Shown here piece after piece: positions 46,067 through 56,600 of a stretch of DNA of 64,000 nucleotides. The first letter of the stretch is position 1; every line of letters begins with the position of its first letter. The DNA is from Clytia hemisphaerica (taxonomy: Eukaryota; Cnidaria; Hydrozoa; Leptothecata; Clytiidae): assembly GCA_902728285.1 (NCBI GenBank), contig CACVBU010001038.1, positions 227,368-291,367 of the forward strand, written 5' to 3'. The translations under genes were made by a program, and so were the position numbers. Below the pieces are notes generated by a model, which saw only the letters and a list, made by a program, of their open reading frames with translations, ran no database searches and was not told the DNA's origin.

Positions 46067-46348
46067 CTTTAGGCGTACAAACTTTCGCAAATCTCGCGAA
46101 TTTTAGCCCTTTTCGCGAAAGTAAAATGTCTTTGAAAATTCTCGAGAGGGCAATTCGCGAAAGTTTATACTTGCGAAAAAAAATCAGCAAAGAAAATGTA
46201 CTCCAAAAGTCCATCAATTGTGGTTTGAGTAAATTTGAACAATCAAAACACTGGTTTTAAGTAGAAAATTCAAAATTTTCTACTTAAAACAGTTAAAATA
46301 TTCCTAATTCGCGAAAGTTTCTGCTCGCGAAAGTTTGTACGCCTAAAG
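46067..46348. mobile_element. Mariner-type MITE, family B (copy 1)
   Basis: CTTTAGGCGTACAAACTTTC and its inverse, flanked by TA on both sides (46065-46066 and 46349-46350), 282 bases. The interior holds repeated TTCGCGAAAGT motifs and a 17-base perfect palindrome around 46257-46291 (TTTTAAGTAGAAAATT, CA, complement). Related copies are at 47119-48220 and 54539-54822. Confidence 0.88.
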
Positions 46349-46727
46349 TACTCTAAATTTCTATTAATTTGGATTTTGAAGTTATGTAGATTTTCAAATT
46401 TTTAATGAAATTTTCTGAGGTAATCGCAGGCAATTTTCCTGTCTGTTAAAAGTTTGTTTTTTTAAATGAGAGTGATTTCGTTCGCTTACTTGTCAATCTA
46501 AGTTTACAAGCTTTTTCACATTTAATTGACACACGGGTCATGTGGAGCAAGATTGGTCAGAAATGGGAAATGAAAATCTTTTTAAAGCTTATTCAGCACA
46601 ATATATGGCAATAGGGATACTTTAGGGAGACAACGTCCTGATATGAAGCATGTTAAAAATAAAACCTTTAAGAATTTTCAAAGACATTGACCCTCACAAA
46701 TGAAACCAAAAATTATGAAAATTTGTA

Positions 46728-47036
46728 CTCTTAGGTGCCAAATAAACGGGCCCCCCCGCTTGTTAATTTTTCGAAAATTTTCCAACCCCCCCCCGGACCT
46801 TATAAGGACCCCCCCGTTTATTAATTCTTAAGAATATTTTCAGCTGTCAAAGAGAAGGCCCCTTATTTTGCTCTTAATAGCCTGATTTTAGCCTATATTT
46901 ACCTTACTTTTGGGGTTTCAGAAGTACAATTTCCAACCCCCCCGGCAATTAGGTACCCCCCGTTTATTAAAATTTCGAAAATTTTCCAACCCCCCCGTTT
47001 ATTCGAACCCCCCCCCGTTTATTTGGCACCTAAGAG
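46728..47036. mobile_element. TA-flanked MITE, CTCTTAGGTGCC ends
   Basis: CTCTTAGGTGCCAAATAAAC and its inverse (GTTTATTTGGCACCTAAGAG), flanked by TA, 309 bases. Several CCCCCCCGTTTATTNNTT motifs are repeated inside, giving a C-rich plus strand. Confidence 0.85.
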
Positions 47037-47118
47037 TAGGCCTTAAGTCAGAAGTACATCATTTCATTAATTCTTAAAGAAAGTTTGATTTAAAAGTGAT
47101 AGTATTAGTACAACTCTA

Positions 47119-48220
47119 CTTTAGGCGTACAAACTTTCGCGAGTAGAAAATTTCGCAATTTTTGCGAATTTTGGCCTTTTTTGCGAAAGTAAGTGTCTTT
47201 GAAAATTCTTAACAGGGCGATTTGCGAAAGTTTATGTTCGCGAAAAATTCTCAAAAAATTTCGAAATCTATAAGACCTCTAAACCCATGAAGGTAATAAA
47301 GATATAGATGGAGAGAAAACGTCTCGGTAATGATCTAAATGGTCGTTGAAATCTTTTATAAATCTATTCAAAGCGGCTTTTCTTTGATGTACCATCATTG
47401 GAAGCAAAAAACATCAATTTATTAATTTATAAGAACGGAAAGAGACTGTTTGGTTGATTTTGAAAAACTTAATTTTGCCGAAAATCCTTGTTAAAATGCG
47501 ATTCGAAATAGTTTCAACTGATGTAGGACTAAAAGAGTATATTAATTTCATAAGGATACATTTTTGGGCTGGCATTTTGTTAACATTGAGAGTTGCATTA
47601 CATTATCATTGAAAGTTTCTTATCTTAAAATCTTCACGTCTAAGTGGGCAGCGGTTTTCATACTCTGACAAAATGATCGATACAAGGTTCCTAATCGTAA
47701 CACGTAATTCTTTTTTAAATCTATCGATGGCTTTATGGGCAGCTTCCCCTAGAAGTTTGGAGAATTGTGCTTATTATGTGAAGTTTTTTTCAATTTTTCA
47801 TGAAAAGGCTATTATATTTCAATATACTTGTTAAAAATGTAATGTCTTTTCATTCATCTTAAATATTCCTACGAGTATACCCAAAATTAATCATCTTATT
47901 CCCAAAGCAACAAAAGGCATTGACTCTCCATTTATATCTTTATTACCTTCATGCTAAACCGTAATAAATATCAATTCTTTTGGCATATTTCTATCTTTTA
48001 ATGCCTTTTTAAAGTCAAAAAGCAACGGTGTTAAACGGATAGGGAATATTTTTCACTTTTAAGGCAATTTTCATTCGAAAATTCTAATTTTTATCCAACG
48101 ATTCACGTATGTTTATGCTCGCGAAAAACATTTTTTCCTCAAATTCGCGAAAGCAAATGTTGTAAATTTTGCGATTTTTCGACCTCGCAAAAGTTTCTGC
48201 TCAAGTTTGCACGTCTAAAG
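47119..48220. mobile_element. Mariner-type MITE, family B (long copy with nested insertion)
   Basis: CTTTAGGCGTACAAACTTTC at the left and GTTTGCACGTCTAAAG at the right, both flanked by TA. The 1102 bases include a 668-base insertion (47286-47953); without it and one duplicated target the element would be about 427 bases. Confidence 0.8.
47286..47953. mobile_element. TIR element nested in family B, 7-bp duplication
   Basis: CATGAAGGTAATAAAGATAT at the left and ATATCTTTATTACCTTCATG at the right, with arms of about 30 bases, flanked by CTAAACC on both sides (47279-47285 and 47954-47960). 668 bases, no convincing frame. The superfamily is not assigned from a 7-base duplication alone. Confidence 0.85.
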
Positions 48221-48278
48221 TATATGAAATTGATTCTTATTTTCTTAATTTTTCATCTTCATTTCTTAGTTTGAAAAT

Positions 48279-48284
48279 TTTATT
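48279..48284 (-). promoter_or_regulatory. Putative TOMM6 poly(A) signal
   Basis: AATAAA on the minus strand, about 280 bases after the TOMM6 stop codon. It is the nearest canonical signal seen. Confidence 0.4.
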
Positions 48285-48562
48285 CAGCCATTTGTTAAAA
48301 TTATTTTTCTTTTAGGATTGTTTTGAATATGAAAATATATTTTCAGGTCATAGAACTAAGCATTATTTACAAAACTTATGATGTATATCAGTTTTTCATA
48401 AAATAAAGAATATATACCAGTTGGCTATCAAGTTATGGCTTTCTAATATTGTTTTGAAAACTTATCAAAGAAACATCAGGTTCAGTAGTGAGCCAAAGTT
48501 CATTTGAGATAAACTTCGACCATGTTCTGTTTGGTGGTCTGGCTGATTTGAGCAATGATGAT

Positions 48563-49803
48563 TTACATTGGTCCTCCTTGAGGTGGCGTCATAAGATCAA
48601 TATCCGAGAATTCTCTTGCGACCCAAATTGCGCCAAGAAATATAGCTGTGTGCTTCACCATTTGCCTGAATAAAAAAAAAGAATAACATTTTGAGAAGCC
48701 AGAAAGAGGTAAAAAACTAACTGTTTAAACTTAATGTAAATCTGAAAACACAAAGAGCAAAGGCAACGTGGTTATCAGTTAATCAAAAGAATTATGACCA
48801 GAAGATCTCAATCGAACGGAATCGACGATCGAACCAGTCGAAAAAATCGAACGCAATCGACCGATTGAAATTCGATTGTCGAACGCAATCGAATCTCAAT
48901 CGAATATTACCGGAATTTTCAGATTCGATTGATATTCGATTGCATTCGATTGATGTTCGATTGCATTCGATTGCGTTCGATCGTCGATTCATTGACCCCC
49001 GGATTGTTCATCGCATAATTTCTACGGGAAATCAAAAGTAATTTCATTTGGCTTGTGATATTTGAGAGCTTGGATGTTGAGAAGCTGCAAGAATAAAGCC
49101 AGACGATCTCAATCGAACGGAATCAACGATCGAACCAGTCGAACAAACGACCCTGCCTATGCCCCGGACAGTCCGGGGCAAATGTCTGGGGTCTGAAAAA
49201 AATAACTTTTTCCCCGGACCTACGTCCGGGGCTCCAATTTTTGCGCCATAAATTTACCCCCCCGGACGTATATCGTATAATTAGAAAAAAGCCCGCGCGG
49301 TCAGCGATTCTATAAAAAGCGACCGCGCGGGCTGTCTGGGGCGTCCGGGGTAGTCTCTCAAAAACAAATAATACGGACCCCGGGCACGCATCAAAAAAAC
49401 CCCAGACTGTCCGGGGCATAGGCAGGGTCGTTCGAACAACAATCAAACCAATCGAATATCACCCAGAATTTTGACGTTCGATTGAGATTCGATTGCGTTC
49501 GACAATCGAATTTCAATCGGTCGATTGCGTTCGATTTGGTTCGACTGGTTCGATCGTCCATTCCGTTCGATTGAGATTGTCTGGTACTGGTTTTATGATG
49601 ACTATCATCAACACCAACATCAAAAGAAAGAGGGGGGCTTTTGTAAATATCTCATAGCACCACAGTCATAGACCACTTAAAAAAAAAAGAATAACTTACC
49701 ATCGTGCTGGGTTTTTATAAAAGCTGGCAATATATGTTGAACTTCTTTTAAGCATAGATTTAGAGGCAGCTGCCTTTGGTTTTCTTGCTCCTCGTGCCTC
49801 CAT
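48563..49803 (-). CDS. TOMM6: Mitochondrial import receptor subunit TOM6
   Basis: Small subunit that stabilises the TOM translocase in the mitochondrial outer membrane. Two coding exons on the minus strand: 49803-49700 and 48665-48563, joined at GTAAGT and a polypyrimidine-CAG acceptor in phase 2. Total 207 bases, 68 residues (human TOMM6 has 74). Residues 1-15 are basic and Ala-rich. A tail-anchor-like segment at about 40-50 (IFLGAIWVA) is followed by the family signature ending, AREFSDIDLMTPPQGG, which closely matches the vertebrate C-terminus (SDIDLM then Pro-rich). The intron (48666-49699) holds two foldback repeats and a nested MITE. The first ATG of the open frame is further upstream (49899), but 49803 gives the family-sized product. 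Confidence 0.88.
48804..48990. repeat. Foldback of AATCGAACG motifs (TOMM6 intron)
   Basis: ATCTCAATCGAACGGAATCG followed by many AATCGAACG/CGTTCGATT half-sites folds into a long imperfect hairpin. Related to 49103-49583. Confidence 0.6.
49103..49583. mobile_element. Foldback of AATCGAACG motifs, interrupted
   Basis: AGACGATCTCAATCGAACGG at the left is matched by CCGTTCGATTGAGATTGTCT at the right. The same family as 48804-48990. The hairpin is split by a 285-base insertion at 49147-49431. Confidence 0.75.
49147..49431. mobile_element. GC-rich MITE, ACGACCCTGCC ends, 8-bp duplication
   Basis: ACGACCCTGCCTATGCCCCG at the left and its inverse at the right, arms over 25 bases, flanked by TCGAACAA on both sides (49139-49146 and 49432-49439). 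An internal hairpin pairs AGCCCGCGCGGTC with GACCGCGCGGGCT (about 49290-49333). Its GC content stands out sharply from the surroundings. Eight-base duplication, hAT-like. Confidence 0.88.
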
Positions 49804-50031
49804 TTTGTTTATATCTGTGAAAGGGAGATTTTTAAGTGCGGTTACTAGTCTAGATGTCTGGATTAACCGAGGCGAGATTCTACCGAACAACAAGAACAAA
49901 GATAAACTTCAAAAAGTCTTTAGATTTTCCATGATTTTAAATGATATTATCATATCTGTTGGTTTGAAGTCTATGGAGAGCCGTTTGTAGAAATATTCAC
50001 TCGATTATTTTTTCGATAAAACTTAACATTA

Positions 50032-50190
50032 TCATTCGGTAAATTCAATTCTCATTCGGTAAATTCAATTTTCATTCGGTAAATTCAATATTATCATTCG
50101 GTAAATTCAATTATCATTCGGTAAATTCAATTATCATTCGGTAAATTCGATTTTCATTCGTTAAATTCAATTCTCATTCGGTAAATTAAT
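50032..50190 (+). repeat. 20-bp minisatellite, 8 units
   Basis: TCATTCGGTAAATTCAAT units start at 50032, 50052, 50072, 50094, 50114, 50134, 50154 and 50174. They vary at the junction (TT, CTC, TTA). It lies just upstream of TOMM6 on its 5' side. Confidence 0.9.
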
Positions 50191-50441
50191 TTTACATTCA
50201 TTTTAAAGTTTTCATTTGATTTTTTTCATTTGGTTTGATAGAAGTTTAATATCAATAAAGAAAAGAAAAGAAATTCATTACTTTTAAAGGTAACGTCATT
50301 TTTCATGTGGGTTAGAATCGCGACAGATAAAACCGACGTTTTCGTGACTTTTTTAACACGGAGTAATATCCCCCATGATGCAACGGTTGGGTAGGGTAAA
50401 AGGGAAAACAAAATGGTAGCGCCAAACCTGTGCACTTTTTA

Positions 50442-52068
50442 ATAAATAACGAGATTGCTCACGGGAATTTTTAGACCCGCTAGGCTTCGGCTCATCCTCT
50501 AGCGAAAAAGTTTCTTATAGAATTTTCCTATAGGAAGTATAGGTCTGCGAACCCGCGAATCAGAATAGCATCCCGCGCGATCGTATTTAATCGCCCACGC
50601 GTGTACGCTGTGTCTGGACTGCTGTATATGGGTCCTGTATGCAAGAACAAGCTCCTGTCTTCAGTCTAGATTGGAGAGTGTCCTAACCCTCCCAGATGGA
50701 AATTCTAATTTTACAGGCACTAGCAGGGTTTACAGCCCGTTTGCTGCAGTCAGAGTCCTGAAAATCCCCCGAAAATCAGGAAAATCTCGATGAGTGATCG
50801 GCTCCCGCATGTTGGAAATGATCTAAAAACATTTGTTTAAAGGGAACGACGCATGGTATATTTATGAAATGCTGATCTAGCATTGGCACAAACACCCATA
50901 CGGAGGAGTATTTAGGAGTGCTGGATCATAACAAAAACCAAAAGTGACTTTATTCCAAAAAATATATTCAAAAAAGTGAATATAATTTACTATAATGTTC
51001 AACAACAACACAAAAAGACTTACATAAAACTGAAAGAAAAAAAGAATGTCTTTTTCTTTTGAATGAAATCGATTGTTTCTATTTTTAAATGAAGACATTC
51101 TATTGTGAATTTATTCGAAAACTTCTTTGCAATCTTTTTGTTTACATTTTGTCTTCATTCACTTTCGTTTACTGTTGAAAACATAACAAAGTTTTAGCTA
51201 TACTCTCAAACCACGTATAACTGTCGGTTAAGCCAATCAGCTTTCGGGCTGACATCAGCATGTATTTCAGAGTATACCATGGAATTACCAGCAACTCTGA
51301 CCCCTACTATAAGTATAGCGCTATTCCCTTTAAGAAGTTAATACGTTGACAGGGTAAATAAAATTATACAGGTCATGCCAAATAAAATTATCTTATTGTT
51401 AATCACATGGAACATGACCCATTGTATGGTAGACAGGAGACCCGTCGTGTGTTTTTTTATAATTTCGCCATCAGTTTATGAAACAATAAATCATAGCATG
51501 GCTTTCCCAGGCTAAGTGTATGGCGGAGTGGTTAAGGCGGTGGACTGGCATAGCTGAGAATGTTATTTTAAGAGTTCGAATCTTATACGGTGCGTTGAAC
51601 TTTTGTTATTTTGTCAGCTTTGACCAAACTTTGTCTGGTTTTATGGGCTTATTGATATGAAAATTCCCGTTATAATTTTAAGAAACAAAAATTTTCTAAC
51701 TAGTGTCATCTCAGTGCAGTTTGGCTCAAGTTAGTCAAGTACAGTTTTAGTCAAGTTCAAGTACAAGTACAGTTTCAAAATGGATCAGGTTGGTTAGCGA
51801 GTGGAGAGTCAAGAGTCAAGAGTCTTGACTTTCCCTTCTCTTGAATATCCAGTATTCCAAAACTTTCAACTAAAAAAATGCATAAAAATCTACTTTCGTC
51901 TTTTTTTATTATGTTACAAATACTTTTTTCAGAACCACAAGTGAAAAGAAAAGCAAAACTAGAACTGAATATATTGCTAAAAAATGATTGACAGGTCTAA
52001 AATATGATTGACAGGTGCGGGTTTGCTCGCGTGGGTTAGAAATTCCCGTGAGCAATCTCGTTATTTAT
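50442..52068. mobile_element. 1.6-kb TIR element, ATAAATAACGAGATTGCTCA ends
   Basis: ATAAATAACGAGATTGCTCA plus CGGGAATTT at the left and the exact inverse at the right (29-base perfect arms). The interior includes a tRNA-like sequence (51514-51593) and no recognised transposase. Target duplication not resolved. Confidence 0.75.
51514..51593 (+). tRNA. Degenerate tRNA-like sequence (Ser/Leu type)
   Basis: A-box TGGCGGAGTGG (51521-51531) followed by TTAAGGCGGTGGACT and a B-box AGTTCGAATCT (51573-51583) are spaced as in a type II tRNA. Only five acceptor pairs form (GTGTA with TATAC), and the anticodon and T stems are broken. This is a tRNA pseudogene or the head of a SINE rather than a working tRNA. 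Confidence 0.35.
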
Positions 52069-52389
52069 CATCATCATCTCGTTTATTATTTATGCATTTT
52101 CATCCCGCATTTTGAGAGCCTGCATAGTTTTTGTACAAATAAAAAGTAAAAATCATATGGTTCGACGCGGAGTGGCTATCTTGGATTAATAAAAAAAGCC
52201 ATGTTTTTTCATCTTAAAATTCTCTAAAAATTCCGGATATCTCCTGACTTTTTTTTATAAACTATGATATTCGGTATCTATTGTAATGTAAGACAAGAAA
52301 TTTTTAGTTTTTTTTACCCAAAGCTTCTGTACATTTTATGTTTGTTATGCCTAGAAGGAACTAAAAAATGGATCTTAATTTCTCTTATG

Positions 52390-53078
52390 TAAGGGAGCAG
52401 TCATTAAGTATGGAACTTGGTACCGTAAGTTGGTCTAATATCGACATCCCTCGTCTAATTCCGTAACCCATATTTAAAGAAATGAATAATATAAAAGCTG
52501 CGGAATCACTGTTTGAAAAGCATTATTCCTCTCTGACCACTAAGCAAAAAAAAAAACAGTTTCAATCTTTTTATAGATTTCAGCTGATAAAAAGGTTGTC
52601 AAAACTAGAGGAGGAGTGCCAACATTATACCAAGTTACGGTAGGGTGGAAGATATTTGGGTAGGGTCATGAAAATTGTCCTCTTTATTTTGGTAGGGAAT
52701 GGAAAAAAGCTTGTAAGTTTGGGTATTAGGGTATGAAATCTTTTGACAACCAATATGTCGTCGAAATACGACGAGTTGGAAAGCCGTTTTTCAGATCGTT
52801 TTCAGATCGTTTAAAAAACCTTGTGTTCTTGTTTTACATTTCCCATAGAATATATTTCTATATATCTTTCATGGAATTGCACTTTGCACTGATTTTTAAT
52901 ACGGTATTTCATGTACTCGTAAATCTCGTTGGTAGGGTGTAAAAGTTTTACCTCTCTTTTTGGTAGGGTAAGAAAATTTTGCGAATTGCGAATTTTTGTC
53001 AGGGTATATAATTGAAAGTCCCCCTAAAAAAATATCTTCCACCCAGGTATGTGTTATACTTAACGACCGCTCCCTAAT
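52390..53078. mobile_element. TIR element, AGGGAGC ends, interrupted by family A MITE
   Basis: TAAGGGAGCAGTCATTAAGT at the left matches the inverse of ACTTAACGACCGCTCCCTAA at the right, and GGGTGGAAGATATTT inside the left arm matches AAATATCTTCCACCC on the right. The left arm is split by the MITE at 52423. Repeated TTGGTAGGGT motifs fill the interior. Confidence 0.75.
52423..52640. mobile_element. Tc1/mariner-type MITE, family A (copy 3)
   Basis: Ends CCGTAAGTTGGTCTAATATC and inverse, flanked by TA (52421-52422 and 52641-52642). It sits inside the left terminal repeat of the 52390-53078 element, so it is younger than that element. Confidence 0.88.
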
Positions 53079-53081
53079 ACA

Positions 53082-53249
53082 TATCGTGAGATCGAGTGAC
53101 TTGCATCAGTGGAGGCTAACATGCATAGCCCTCAAATGAATGACCTAGCTGGTCATTTAACTTTGTATTTTAATGACCAGCCAGGTGTTTCATTTGAGGG
53201 CTATGCATGTTAGCCTCCACTGATGCAAGTTACCCAATCTCACGGTATA
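53082..53249. mobile_element. Near-perfect foldback MITE
   Basis: About 70 bases of arm (including GCATCAGTGGAGGCTAACAT) are repeated in inverse with few mismatches around a short AT loop near 53165. The ends read TATCGTGAGAT and ATCTCACGGTA. It begins almost exactly where the preceding element ends. Confidence 0.8.
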
Positions 53250-53566
53250 TAATACTTCCATAATGTTTCAAATACGGAATGATGAGAAGCATAAAAGCAT
53301 TATTACAGGCCTCGTTTGCAATCGGAATAATTACTTCAAATTTGAATTTAAATATACGTCATGTATTCCCAAAAGGCTATTACAAACTTTGAAACAATAC
53401 AGCACAAATGTTCACACACGATAATTATGTCTAACGATGTTCAGGTAATGTAACAAAAATTATTTTGAAAACGAGGCGTCTGGCAATGCTTTTATGTATC
53501 TCGAGTAGAGTTAGGTCCTGTGCAAAAAACAGCTAAATTGACGTAGTATTTTCCCAGGTTCTGCCC

Positions 53567-54070
53567 CGCCTTATCGGATTTCAATTTCTTTTTATAAGGT
53601 GGCTATTTTTATACATTTTTCAAAAATGTCTGGGCCAAAAATTTAAAAATTAAGAAAAACGCTTTTTTGCTGACGTCAGCAAAAATTTGAAATGCTAATA
53701 ACTCTTCAAATTTACAACAAAATACCTTCAAATTTGGTGGGAAGATCGAGCTAGCAAACATCTTTCATCCGAAAAAAAATTGGAAAAAATTGATGACAAA
53801 ATTCAACTTTTCCTAAAAAATGCTGACGTCATCATTTTTTTCAAAAATATTTTTTTATTTACGATGAAAGACATTTGATAGCTCCATTTATCTCCCTGCA
53901 AAACTTGAAGAAGTTTAGAAGTAATTTCGAAGAGTTATATTGCTGACGTCTCAGCCAAAAACGTTTTTCCTAATTTTGTAAAGAATAATGGCTTTTCGTA
54001 AATTTTTGGTTCAGAAATTTTTTATCAAAATAGCCACAACATACAATAAATTTGAAATTCGATAAGGGGG
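53567..54070. repeat. Imperfect inverted-repeat element with GACGTC sites
   Basis: CGCCTTATCGGATTTCAATTT at the left and AATTTGAAATTCGATAAGG at the right pair with gaps, as do GTGGCTATTTT and AAAATAGCCAC just inside. Several GCTGACGTCA sites occur inside, as in 27251-27570. Probably a decayed MITE. Confidence 0.45.
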
Positions 54071-54538
54071 TGAAATCCTATGAAATAGGCTAATTGGTGT
54101 AGTCACGACGGTGCCCAATTCATCGTTCTTAAAGAGAATCTTTTATTTCACTTGAAAAAAAAGTTTAACACCCACTACACCAAATTACTACATGGCCATC
54201 ACTTCGCCCAAAACCCTGCCGTAGCAAAATTGTGATTTTACTATTTAACCAAAATTTTACTATTCAACGAAATATTTCACTATATAGTGCCAACGAAACT
54301 ATTCAACGAAATATTGACGAAATATATTTTTTTAAATCCATGATCTTCGAGCCGCCATGACAGTTGTACTTTGCGGGCAAATATTCCGAAACAATAGTTA
54401 AACAATGCCTTGCTCTCCACCGTTTTATAAATTGTTTATCCAGTTCTCTTATACATCCTTTGTATCACTATTTTAATCGGATTAATTGTCACGACAAGCA
54501 ATTTGCGTGGATATTGAATCTTACTTTACTTTAAGCGT

Positions 54539-54822
54539 ACAAACTTTCGAGGATTTTTTGGTCTTTTTCGCGAAAAGTCCATGCTTTTGAAAATTCTAAA
54601 AAGGGCAATTCCTTAAAGCTCGCGCCGAAAAACCCTTGAAATTTTCGAAAAATGAAATTTTTCAAATCAAAAAGCATGTATGTTAATTTTAGCATATCAA
54701 ATTTGACAAGAATTCGGCACTTCTTGCTCATTTTCTGCTGAAAGAAATTCATTTATACTCCTGATGGTTTGCGTCGAAAATTTCGTTAGTCTTCGGTCTC
54801 GCGAAAGTTTCTCCTCCTAAAG
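54539..54822. mobile_element. Mariner-type MITE, family B (diverged copy)
   Basis: CTTTAAGCGTACAAACTTTC at the left (after TA) and GCGAAAGTTTCTCCTCCTAAAG at the right. The right arm is diverged, and the length matches the 282-base copy at 46067. Confidence 0.7.
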
Positions 54823-55351
54823 TTTTCCGCCCAAAATATAGTTAACCAAAATTTGGCATGGTTTTGACAGAGCTTCTTTTACTAAATTGGTAATTTTTGG
54901 CATCCCATTAACACTATCGTAAGACACGGTTTATCAGTCAATGTACATCATGGTAGTAAAATTAAGTCATTCAGGAGTTACTTCAACTTTTTTTAATGAT
55001 ATAGAAGATATAAACTAAACTAATGTCAAAAAAATATTAGAATAACAATGGACGATAATAGTACTACTATTTATTTAGATTCCATAAATTATAACATATA
55101 TTACTTTTCAAAAGAGTCTCGAGCAACCTTTACCAACCACTTTACCATGATGGTAATCGCTTCTAATGAAATCTCCCGGCGAAAATGCCAAAAAACACAT
55201 ATTTAATACTAATCTTTCAAAATCGTACTAGGTCACATTCAAAGATTTAGGGTTTCTTTACATTCGGATTTACTTTCGCGAAATATTTTTTAATTATAAC
55301 TTTGAAGAAATGGTAAATGTCGCGAATGACGGAGTTATCTGAAATAGTTTA

Positions 55352-55562
55352 CAGTAGAACCTCCAATTAGCGGACACTCTAAAAGGCGGACACCTCTGAT
55401 TAGTGGACAAAATATTTTTCCCCGCTCGTTTCCCTGTCAAATCCTTATAAAAAAATCTTCAAAAGGCGGACACTTAGCCGACACCTCCAATTAGCGGACA
55501 AAAATTTTTGCACGGAATGGTCAAAAACCTGATTTTTCCTTCCAATTAGCGGACACCGAGGA
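55352..55562 (+). mobile_element. Tigger/pogo-like terminal sequence, one end
   Basis: CAGTAGAACCTCCAATTAGC followed by GGACACTC is the classic terminal form of Tigger/pogo-group elements. AATTAGCGGACA recurs three times in the next 200 bases. No matching right end was found downstream, so this is a solo or rearranged end. Confidence 0.5.
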
Positions 55563-56229
55563 AAACATAGACATTAAGATAAAAGTAATAAGTGGTTTTA
55601 AACCATTTATTTCAAACATTTTTTTGTTTTGTTTTTCAAAAGTTTGTTTACAAAGATTCAGTTTTTCCTTTACCCAGTTGACAAGCTTTCCTGGGCCAGT
55701 AAAATAAATAGTAATTAGTAAATGACTGGCAAAATTTGTTCAAACTGATTAACTTAAAACAACTTAATAATGACGAAAGGTCTTCTCTATCTTCGCTAAA
55801 CTAGCCATAGCTTTCACTAACTGCCACCCACTAATTAATACAAATGCTTGTAAAAACTAATTAATGCTAATTAAGGCTTTTTAATGCTTTATAGCAAAAG
55901 TCTGGAAATGATTTGGAATAGTTAGAATGATTCTTCTCAGCATTTTCTTTGAGATATCAATGAATAAGCTAACATAAATGAAACATATTTTTTTCCTAAA
56001 AATGCGAATTACTTTTTACAAAGAATAAAATACAAATCTTAAAACATTCATTAGGAAAAGTGTCCAGGTAGAATCAATTACAGACAGTTACAGATACTAA
56101 ACCAATCAAAAGACATGCAACTATATTTATTTCAACCAATTTGAAATATAAATGAAATATAGTAGAACCAAACAGCATAAGAAATGCTATGAGCCAGAAA
56201 CATAACGAGCAAGAACCAAAAATTGACAG

Positions 56230-56600
56230 GTAACAACGTACTTAGAAATTTTTCCAACTGTTTAACAAAGGATATCGTGATCCAAAATTGTTTACATTAA
56301 ATGGATATACTATTAATCTAGAAGCTGTAACAGCGTTGTGTGTAAGGGATGGAAGATGATAGGACGTAACGTGGTAATAGTATCAGTAACGAGGCAATAT
56401 TGATGAGCAGGAAGCAGGTACTAACAGGAAATATATTCAGGACTTTTTCCAACGGTATGATAAGGGATCTCATGGACAAAATTGTTTACATTAAAAAGAT
56501 ATGCCAGTTATCTTGCAGTTGCAACAGCAATATCGTGTAGAAGGATGGAAAATCATGAGGTAACGTGGTAATAGTATCGGTAACGAGGTAATATTGCGTT
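56230..56600 (+). repeat. Two-copy tandem duplication, about 190 bp
   Basis: The block with AAAATTGTTTACATTAAA, then AACGTGGTAATAGTATC and AACGAGG.AATATTG is present twice in the same order (56230-56411 and 56427-56600), diverged by about a quarter. I see no gene. Confidence 0.7.

Noticed and set aside
48488-48673. 61-codon plus-strand open frame
   Set aside because: It is antisense to TOMM6 exon 2, which explains its openness; the minus-strand reading has a clear family match.
49123-49446. 107-codon minus-strand open frame
   Set aside because: It lies almost wholly within the GC-rich MITE at 49147-49431 and reads through its inverted arms; no domain.
50032-50190. Possible CRISPR-like array
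   Set aside because: Eukaryotic context, near-identical units with no unique spacers; a minisatellite.
51514-51593. Functional tRNA-Ser or tRNA-Leu
   Set aside because: Boxes are good but acceptor, anticodon and T stems do not close.
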